Origin: Solirubrobacterales bacterium 70-9
Lineage (GTDB): Bacteria; Actinomycetota; Thermoleophilia; Solirubrobacterales; 70-9
Reading direction: 5' to 3'
Assembly (NCBI GenBank): GCA_001898095.1
Contig: MKSH01000056.1
Span: 1-11,573 of the forward strand
Length of the DNA: 11,573 bases
In this document: one piece after another, positions 6,561-11,573 of the stretch
Layout of the letters: each line of letters opens with the position of its first letter
Position numbering within the stretch: the first letter of the stretch is position 1
Translations under genes and position numbers: made by a program
Notes under the pieces: model-generated
What the model was told of the DNA's origin: nothing
The model's database searches: none
What the model saw: only the letters and a program-made list of their open reading frames with translations

Positions 6561-6610
6561 GGCAAAGCGAGCCTTTCGGCGCGCCGTTCATTGACGGAAT
6601 GTAAAGTCAA
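6561..6610. promoter_or_regulatory. Copy B of 50-bp repeated element; operator-like, in the pucR/SBP2 divergent region
   Basis: GGCAAAGCG (6561-6569) and TTGACGGAATGTAAAGTCAA (6591-6610) repeat the arrangement of copy A with the same 30-bp offset, i.e. about three helical turns. Here the 20-bp block has its own perfect dyad, TTGAC and GTCAA separated by 10 bp. It ends 3 bases before the GTG of the PucR-type gene and lies about 117 bp from the SBP2 start, so a protein bound here could act on both directions. The neighbouring PucR protein is the best candidate, by analogy with autoregulation in this family. That link is inference. Confidence 0.65.
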
Positions 6611-6613
6611 AAC

Positions 6614-8278
6614 GTGTCAGCGAAGGAGCCGCAGACGATCACCGAGCCCAAGAACACATCCTTTTCGGTGCGCGACGCTCTTGCGCTGGCGCCGCTGCGC
6701 CGCGGTGAGCCGGAGATCCTCGCCGGCGCCGAGGGCCTCGACGCCGAGGTCCGCTGGACGCATGCCGGCGAGGGACTGAACCTGGCCTCGCTGCTGAAGG
6801 GGGGCGAGCTGCTGGTCACCACCGGGATCGACATCGGGGCGAACGGGGAGGTCCAGCGGCGCTTCGCCGCCGACCTCGCGGCCCGCCGCATCGCGGCGCT
6901 GGCGATCGAGCTAGGTTCGGCCCTCGACTCCGTCCCCGGTCCCCTGATCGAGGCGGCAGAGGAACACGGTCTGTGCCTGATCGCCTTCCACCGCGAGGTC
7001 CGCTTCGTCGAGATCAGCGAGAGCGTCCACCGGGCGATCATCGACCGCGACGGCGAGCTGATCCGGCGCGGTGAGCAGTCGCGCAGCCGGCTGATCTCGC
7101 TGATGCTGCGCGGCGCCCACATCTCCGACGTCCTGGTCGAGCTCTCCGGCTTCATCCGCAACCCAGTGGTGCTCGAGCGCTCCGGCCAGGGGGTTGCCTA
7201 CCACGCCTGCTTCGAGGCCGACGACGCCACCGTGCTCGGCGCCTGGGGCTCCTACACACGCGGCGACCTGGCGGCGCCGGCGGCGATCTCGGCCCGGGTC
7301 CCGACCGGCGAGGCGGGCACCTGGGGAAGCCTGGTCGCGCTCGCGGTCGACAGCCCGCTCGAGCCGCCGGACCAGGTCGCGCTGGAGCGCGCGGTCGAGC
7401 TGATCGCGCTGGCGCTGATGCGCAGGCAGGAGGAGGAGGCGCTGACGGCGCGACGCCGTGGCGACTTCCTCGCCGGGCTGATCGACTCCCACACCGGCGA
7501 GGAGAAGATCGTCGCTCCCTCGGTGGAACGAAAAATCGCCGCCGGTGCCGCCGAACTCGGCTTCTCCCCCAGCGGCGGCGTGCTGCTGCCGCTGGCGATC
7601 TCGCCGCCGGCGCGGGTCGAAGACGACGGCGAGGATTCGAGTTGGTCGGCCGTGCGGCGCGACCTCGTCGACGAGCTCGAAGGGCAGGCGGTGCCGGTTC
7701 TGGCGGGCACCGGCGAGAACCGCAACGTCCTCCTTGTCCTCGGACTGGCGCGCGCGGGTGATCGCGAGCGGCTGGCCGACCAGGTCGCCACGCTGGTCAC
7801 CCGTTCGGCCGAGCGCCGAGGAGTCGCCATCCAGCCGACGATCTGCGTCGGCGCCGCCTCCCCGGGCTGGGTCGAGTGCGCGGCCGAACTGGGGGCGGCG
7901 GCCCATGCGATCCCGGCCTCGGCCAACCTCGACCCGGTGCCCTGGCACGACGTCTCGGTGGCCTCCCCCGACCGCCTCCTGTTCGCCTTCCGCGAGACCC
8001 CGGAGCTGCGCGAATTCGTCGACCAGCAGCTGCGGCCGCTGATCGAGCGCGACCGCCAAGGGCGCGGCGATCTGCTCCAGACGCTCGCCGCCTACTGCGC
8101 GAACGGCGGTCACAAAGTGCAGACCGCCCGCGCCCTGCACGTCGGGCGGCAGACCCTCTACAACCGCCTGCGCCGGATCGAAGAGTCGCTCGGAGTCGAC
8201 CTCGACGACGGCGAAACGCGGTTCTCCCTACACCTGGCGGTGCGGGCCAAGCGCCACCTCGACCGCGCCGACCACTGA
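6614..8278 (+). CDS. PucR/CdaR-family transcriptional regulator
   Basis: This 554-residue regulator is the only plus-strand gene. The N-terminal PucR-type sensor domain (about 17-145) opens with SVRDALALAPLRRGEPEILAG and contains VRWTHAGEGLNLASLLKGGELLVTTG. A middle CdaR-like, degenerate GGDEF-type region follows (about 270-450). The C-terminal PucR helix-turn-helix (about 485-550) contains GGHKVQTARALHVGRQTLYN and RLRRIEESLGVDL. Family members sense catabolic substrates such as purine breakdown products or sugar acids and control nearby catabolic genes. The start is GTG at 6614. An in-frame TAA at 6602 excludes anything further upstream, and the next candidate, GTG at 6668, would cut into the sensor domain. 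No ribosome site precedes the GTG, and the repeated operator-like element ends 3 bases before it, so the message may be leaderless and autoregulated. Its 3' end is 3 bp from the convergent amidase stop. Inducer unknown. Confidence 0.92.
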   Translation: MSAKEPQTITEPKNTSFSVRDALALAPLRRGEPEILAGAEGLDAEVRWTHAGEGLNLASLLKGGELLVTTGIDIGANGEVQRRFAADLAARRIAALAIELGSALDSVPGPLIEAAEEHGLCLIAFHREVRFVEISESVHRAIIDRDGELIRRGEQSRSRLISLMLRGAHISDVLVELSGFIRNPVVLERSGQGVAYHACFEADDATVLGAWGSYTRGDLAAPAAISARVPTGEAGTWGSLVALAVDSPLEPPDQVALERAVELIALALMRRQEEEALTARRRGDFLAGLIDSHTGEEKIVAPSVERKIAAGAAELGFSPSGGVLLPLAISPPARVEDDGEDSSWSAVRRDLVDELEGQAVPVLAGTGENRNVLLVLGLARAGDRERLADQVATLVTRSAERRGVAIQPTICVGAASPGWVECAAELGAAAHAIPASANLDPVPWHDVSVASPDRLLFAFRETPELREFVDQQLRPLIERDRQGRGDLLQTLAAYCANGGHKVQTARALHVGRQTLYNRLRRIEESLGVDLDDGETRFSLHLAVRAKRHLDRADH

Positions 8279-8281
8279 CGA

Positions 8282-9691
8282 TCAGCCGGCGACCGGCACC
8301 GGCTCGAGGTGCCACGGGCGGGCCCCTTCGAGGATCCGGCCGAGCCGCAGCGCGACGTCGTCGCGGAAGCGCCGGGTGACGATCTGCAGTCCGACCGGCA
8401 GGCCTTTGGAGGTGAGCCCGGCGGGCACCGAGAGCGCCGGCTGCCAGGTCATGCTGGCGAGGATCGTCAGCGGCTCGGCGCCGGTCTCGCCGGCGTCCAT
8501 GCCTTTGATCTCCGCCGGCGGGTCGGCCTCGGCGGCGATCGGGGAGCAGGCGGTGGTCGGCGTCATCAGCACGTCGACCCGGGTGAAGAGCTCGGCGGCG
8601 ACGCGTTCGATCTCCCGGCGGTCGCGCCGCGCCGCGGCCAGGTCGCGCGGGCCGGCGGCAGCGTATTCGAGGCCCTCGCGGGTGAAGGGCGCCAACTCGG
8701 CGACGCGATCGGGATAGATCCGGTCGAGTTCGAGCTCGCCCTTCAGCGCGAACCCGGCGAGGCGGATCAGGGTCATCACCGAGTTGGGGATGCGGAAGGG
8801 GACCTCGACCTCCTCCAGCCCGGCGGCCTCGAACAGCGCCTCCGCCGCGCCCCGCGCGAGCGCCGCAACCTCGGGGTCGACGGGCGCATAGCCCAGGTCG
8901 GGCGACCAGGCGACCCGCAGCCCGGCGACGTCGAGCGTCTCGACGGCATCGGCCAGGCCCCAGGAGCGCGACGGCAGGGACGTCCGGTCGAACGGGTCCG
9001 GGCCGGCGACGAGGTCGAGCGCCATCGCGGTCTCGGCGACGGTACGGGTGAGCACGCCGGGGACGGCGAAGTCGGAGGCGCCGGCTTCGGCGATCATCCC
9101 GTGCGAGGGCTTGTGCCCGACCAGGCCGCACCACGCGGCCGGAGAGCGGGTCGACCCGCCCCCGTCGGAGGCAGTGGCGATCGGGACCAGGCCGGCGCAA
9201 ACCGCAGCGGCGGCGCCGCCGCTGCTCCCACCGGGCGAGCGACTCAGGTCCCAGGGGTTGCGGGTGGTCCCGTGCAGCCGGCTCTTGGTCGCGCTGTCGA
9301 AGCCGAACTCGGGCACCGCGGTCTTGCCGATCGGGATGCCGCCCGCGCTCCGCAAGCGGGCCACGATCGGCGCGTCGGCGGTGGCCGGCGCGGCGTCGGC
9401 GCAGGTCAGGGAGCCGCGCCGGGTGGGCATCCCGGCGCAGTCCTGTAGGTCCTTGACGCCGAACGGGATACCGGCGAGCGGGCCCGGGTCCTGCCCTCCC
9501 GCGACCTGCCGATCGACCGCCGCGGCGGCCTCGCGCGCGCCCTCGGGATCGAGGTGGACGAAGGCGACCAAGGCCTCGTTGTCGCACTCGATCCGCGCCA
9601 AGGCCTCGTCGACCAGCTCCCTCGCCGAGGCGCGACCCGAGCGGACGTCGGCGGCGACGTCCCGCAGCCCGCGGTAGGGGATGCGCGTCAC
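8282..9691 (-). CDS. Amidase signature family hydrolase
   Basis: This 469-residue amidase-signature enzyme hydrolyses a C-N amide bond. The Ser-cisSer-Lys triad is visible: Lys80 in PFGVKDL, the cis-Ser Ser156 in SPGGSSGGAAAA, and the nucleophile Ser180 in ASDGGGSTRSPAA. The 24-residue spacing between the two serines is that of characterised family members. There is no signal peptide, so it is cytoplasmic. The start is GTG at 9691, overlapping the cyclase stop as GTGA. The same frame is open back to 9973 but that part lies wholly inside the cyclase gene and encodes low-complexity shadow sequence. It is the last gene of the VOC-cupin-cyclase-amidase operon. The family includes aryl/acyl amidases, allophanate hydrolase and amino-acid-amide enzymes, so the substrate is open. 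There is no C-terminal allophanate-hydrolase domain, and no GatB or GatC neighbour, arguing against a tRNA amidotransferase role. Confidence 0.92.
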   Translation of the reverse strand: MTRIPYRGLRDVAADVRSGRASARELVDEALARIECDNEALVAFVHLDPEGAREAAAAVDRQVAGGQDPGPLAGIPFGVKDLQDCAGMPTRRGSLTCADAAPATADAPIVARLRSAGGIPIGKTAVPEFGFDSATKSRLHGTTRNPWDLSRSPGGSSGGAAAAVCAGLVPIATASDGGGSTRSPAAWCGLVGHKPSHGMIAEAGASDFAVPGVLTRTVAETAMALDLVAGPDPFDRTSLPSRSWGLADAVETLDVAGLRVAWSPDLGYAPVDPEVAALARGAAEALFEAAGLEEVEVPFRIPNSVMTLIRLAGFALKGELELDRIYPDRVAELAPFTREGLEYAAAGPRDLAAARRDRREIERVAAELFTRVDVLMTPTTACSPIAAEADPPAEIKGMDAGETGAEPLTILASMTWQPALSVPAGLTSKGLPVGLQIVTRRFRDDVALRLGRILEGARPWHLEPVPVAG

Positions 9692-10650
9692 TTGATCGCG
9701 AGCGGATTGATCGGGGTGCCGATGCCGCCGGTGACCTTCAGCGGCGGCCCGCAGAAGAAGAACTCCCAGACGCCGTCGGCGGCGCAGTCCGCCGCCAGCT
9801 CGTCGAAGTCGAAGATCTCGCCCAGGGTCAGGCCCATGTCGCGGATCAGGACCATGTGGACGTTGATGACCATCTCGTCGATCTCGCCGCTGAAGAAGTC
9901 CTCGGTGGGATTGAGCACCTCGATCGCCCAGTTGTCCGAGGCGATCGCGGCGATCTCCTTCTCGTGCAGCCACTCGATCGCCCCCATGCCGATGCCCGGC
10001 TCACCGGCCAGGAAGGCGTGCGCACCGTCGGCGAGGAACTTCTGCCGCCAGCCGGTGCGGAAGCAGAGGATGTCGCCGCTTTCGACCTCGACCCCCTGGG
10101 CCATGGCCACCTGCACGAGCTCCTCGGGAGTGATCACCTCCCCCTTCTCGAGCCAGTCGACGCCGCGGTGACGGGCGATGTCGAGCAGCACGCCGCGCCC
10201 GGCCACGCCCTTACCGATGTTCTCGATCCCGAGCGTCTTGGCTCCGTGGGTGGTCACGTCCGAGGCGGGAAAGCCGTTGTAGAGCTTGCCGTCGTAGAAG
10301 ACGTGCGCCAGGCCGTCCCACTGCGTGGCTCCCTGCAGGGGCATGACGATGTAGTCGTCGGCGGTGCACAGGCCACCGGGGAGGTCCTGGTCGGTGCCGG
10401 TCTCGGTCATCAGGTGGACCGGGTTGGACCGCCCGTAGGTGCCCGGATAGGGCCCGTCCGCGTCGAGCGGGATGCCGAGGTCGAAGGTGGCGCCCCGCCG
10501 CACCAACCTCGTGGCCGCGAGCAGCCGCTCGGGGGTGATGTGGTTCAGCGTGCCGATCCGGTCGTCGTCGCCCCAGCGTCCCCAGTTGCGCACCTTCGCG
10601 GCGATGCGATCGAAGTCCTCGCGGCTGTAGGTGTTAGTGATCTCGCTCAT
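9688..10650 (-). CDS. Cyclase-family (PF04199, kynurenine formamidase-like) hydrolase, long form
   Basis: This 320-residue protein of the 'cyclase' fold has members that are Mn/Zn-dependent hydrolases of amides and esters, including kynurenine formamidase and isatin hydrolase. Landmarks are WGRWGDDDRIGTLNHITPER (23-42), the core GATQWDGLAHVFYDGKLYNG (107-126), SDNWAIEVLNP (238-248) and NVHMVLIRDMGLTLGE (263-278). The usual metal motif HxGTHxDxxxH reads QGATQWDGLAH here: Gln106 and Gln110 replace two histidines while Asp112 and His116 remain. Metal binding or mechanism may therefore differ from the short KynB type; I recall long-form relatives also carrying Gln in the second position. The ATG at 10650 is 14 bp after the cupin stop. 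It overlaps the downstream amidase by 4 nt. Co-occurrence with an amidase suggests sequential hydrolysis of a compound with more than one amide or ester bond. Substrate unknown. Confidence 0.88.
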   Translation of the reverse strand: MSEITNTYSREDFDRIAAKVRNWGRWGDDDRIGTLNHITPERLLAATRLVRRGATFDLGIPLDADGPYPGTYGRSNPVHLMTETGTDQDLPGGLCTADDYIVMPLQGATQWDGLAHVFYDGKLYNGFPASDVTTHGAKTLGIENIGKGVAGRGVLLDIARHRGVDWLEKGEVITPEELVQVAMAQGVEVESGDILCFRTGWRQKFLADGAHAFLAGEPGIGMGAIEWLHEKEIAAIASDNWAIEVLNPTEDFFSGEIDEMVINVHMVLIRDMGLTLGEIFDFDELAADCAADGVWEFFFCGPPLKVTGGIGTPINPLAIK

Positions 10651-10664
10651 CTCGAGGTGACGGC

Positions 10665-11003
10665 TCAGGTGGAGACGAAGAACAGCCTGGCGTCCTCGAC
10701 CAGGATCCAGTCGCCGCGGGCCCCCCGCTCGAACGAGGCGGACTCACCCGGTCCCAGCTCGACCGTCGGTCCGCCGCTCATCTCGAGCCGGATGCGGCCC
10801 TCGAGCACCAGCAGGGTCTCGCTGACGCCGAAGTCGATCGCGTGCCGGCCGCCCGCCTCGGCCAGCGTGTAGACGCAGGTGCCCGCCCTCACGTCGTCGT
10901 CCTGCCGCAACCAGCTGATCGCGCCGTCGCCGAGCGGGACGAAGTCTTGCGTCGCCGCGATGCTGGTGTAGAGGCGGGGATCTTGGGTGCTCGCGGCGCT
11001 CAT
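10665..11003 (-). CDS. Small single-domain cupin protein
   Basis: This 112-residue protein has one cupin domain, most like the EutQ/DUF861 type. The first half (about 40-75) reads GTCVYTLAEAGGRHAIDFGV then SETLLVLEGRIRLEMSGG, and the second (80-110) reads VELGPGESASFERGARGDWI then a beta-strand ending. The usual metal-binding His/Glu set is mostly absent: His54 and Glu62 are the only obvious candidates. It could therefore be a binding or sensing domain rather than an enzyme. The ATG at 11003 overlaps the VOC gene stop as ATGA, so it is translationally coupled. Members of this fold in catabolic operons are often isomerases, lyases or accessory proteins; nothing here decides between them. Confidence 0.8.
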   Translation of the reverse strand: MSAASTQDPRLYTSIAATQDFVPLGDGAISWLRQDDDVRAGTCVYTLAEAGGRHAIDFGVSETLLVLEGRIRLEMSGGPTVELGPGESASFERGARGDWILVEDARLFFVST

Positions 11004-11545
11004 CCGATCCTCACCGGGTCCGTCCCGTCCCAGGCCAGCGAGGCGGCATGGAAGCCGGTGTAGTGGCGCTCCTGCGCCGGGTTCATCTCGATCAGCTCGA
11101 CCATCCCCGCCAGGTCCCTCGTCGTATCGAGATAGCGGACCGCGCTGCCGGTCGGAAGCTCGTCGGACAGCACGACCTCGTAGCCCGAGGAGGTGTAGCG
11201 GGCGACGGCGGAATCGATGTCGGTGACGCCGACCCCCCAGTGGTGGAAGCCGTAACCGGCTCGGGAGATCGACTCGAGGAAGACCGACGGCACGTCGTTG
11301 TGCTGCTCGATCAGCTCGACCATCGAGTGGCCGGTGAAGCCACGGGCGAGACTCAGTTCCAACCTGGTCGGCTCGCCGCGGTAGAGGGCGGTCTCGGCGA
11401 CTACAGGGCCGCGCCTGAACCAGGGCCCGACGCCGAGCAGCTCCGTATAGAGGGGCATCGCCCGGTCGATGTCCTCGACGGTGTAGGCGAACTGGATGAT
11501 CCCGTCGATCGGCTGGCCGAAGGCCACGTGCCCTATCTCGCTCAT
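11000..11545 (-). CDS. VOC superfamily (glyoxalase/methylmalonyl-CoA epimerase-like) protein
   Basis: This 181-residue protein has two beta-alpha-beta-beta-beta modules (about 13-80 and 98-155), as in Glyoxalase_4 / methylmalonyl-CoA epimerase-like proteins. The first module opens DGIIQFAYTVEDIDRAMPLY and ends GHSMVELIE; the second opens FHHWGVGVTDIDSAVARY and ends AGMVELIE. Candidate metal ligands are Glu78, His102 and Glu150. The expected His in the first strand is Gln18. Enzymes of this fold catalyse isomerisation, epimerisation, lyase or ring-cleaving reactions, so the reaction is unassigned. The ATG at 11545 is taken as start. The same frame is open to the window edge (it would read PYFIGNDPA before the Met), so a longer N-terminus is not excluded. 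It is the first gene visible of the operon that continues with the cupin by a 4-nt overlap. Confidence 0.85.
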   Translation of the reverse strand: MSEIGHVAFGQPIDGIIQFAYTVEDIDRAMPLYTELLGVGPWFRRGPVVAETALYRGEPTRLELSLARGFTGHSMVELIEQHNDVPSVFLESISRAGYGFHHWGVGVTDIDSAVARYTSSGYEVVLSDELPTGSAVRYLDTTRDLAGMVELIEMNPAQERHYTGFHAASLAWDGTDPVRIG

Positions 11546-11573
11546 GGCGGGATCGTTGCCGATGAAGTACGGG

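Noticed and set aside
7797..9587. 596-codon minus-strand open frame crossing the amidase gene and the 3' part of pucR
   Set aside because: The Arg/Gly/Ala-rich low-complexity translation spans two unrelated real genes. It is a shadow frame.
9692..9973. Upstream ATG for the amidase giving a 563-residue protein
   Set aside because: The extra 94 residues lie wholly inside the cyclase gene and are Arg/Gly-rich shadow. The GTG at 9691 overlaps the cyclase stop, and the family sequence starts just after it.

Overview
This window is GC-rich (my estimate is mid-60s percent) and almost fully coding. Synonymous positions are mostly G/C, overlapping stop/start codons are common, and two genes encode AGC-type lipobox lipoproteins. 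This fits a high-GC Gram-positive such as an actinobacterium, possibly from a deep lineage like Thermoleophilia. The assignment is an inference from style and gene content; no marker gene is present.

Layout. Eight genes lie on the minus strand and one on the plus strand. Reading the left minus-strand block in its direction of transcription (right to left), the genes are: a solute-binding lipoprotein of the peptide/nickel/opine ABC type (SBP2, 4908-6473); a phosphotriesterase-family metal hydrolase (3815-4873); a two-subunit glycine-decarboxylase-like PLP enzyme, GcvPA then GcvPB (3730 to 726, stop/start overlapping as ATGA); and the 5' part of a second solute-binding lipoprotein (SBP1, 1-611), which runs off the left edge. 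The two binding proteins are close paralogues, about two thirds identical over the shared part. A PucR/CdaR-type regulator (6614-8278) is divergent from SBP2. It converges, with only 3 bp between stops, on a tightly packed minus-strand operon: VOC/glyoxalase-fold protein, small cupin, 'cyclase'-type hydrolase, and amidase-signature hydrolase (11545 down to 8282).

Regulation. The most striking non-coding signal is a 50-bp element present twice, at 3761-3810 and 6561-6610. A GGCAAAGCG block is followed, at exactly the same 30-bp offset, by a near-identical 20-bp dyad block (TTKACGGAATGTAAAGTCAR). One copy lies just upstream of gcvPA. The other sits in the pucR/SBP2 divergent region and ends 3 bases before the pucR GTG start. 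It looks like the operator of a local regulon, with the neighbouring PucR protein as the obvious candidate ligand.

How the genes may work together (inference). The set looks like an uptake-and-breakdown locus for an organic nitrogen compound. ABC binding proteins would capture it. Three hydrolases (amidase, cyclase-type, phosphotriesterase-like lactonase/amidohydrolase) would open amide, ester or lactone bonds. The GcvPAB-like PLP enzyme would decarboxylate or otherwise process the released amino acid. No gcvT, gcvH or lpd is present, and both GcvP subunits depart from the usual family sequence in their active-site motifs. The pair may therefore have a substrate or partner other than the housekeeping glycine cleavage system. 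The substrate cannot be named from the sequence.
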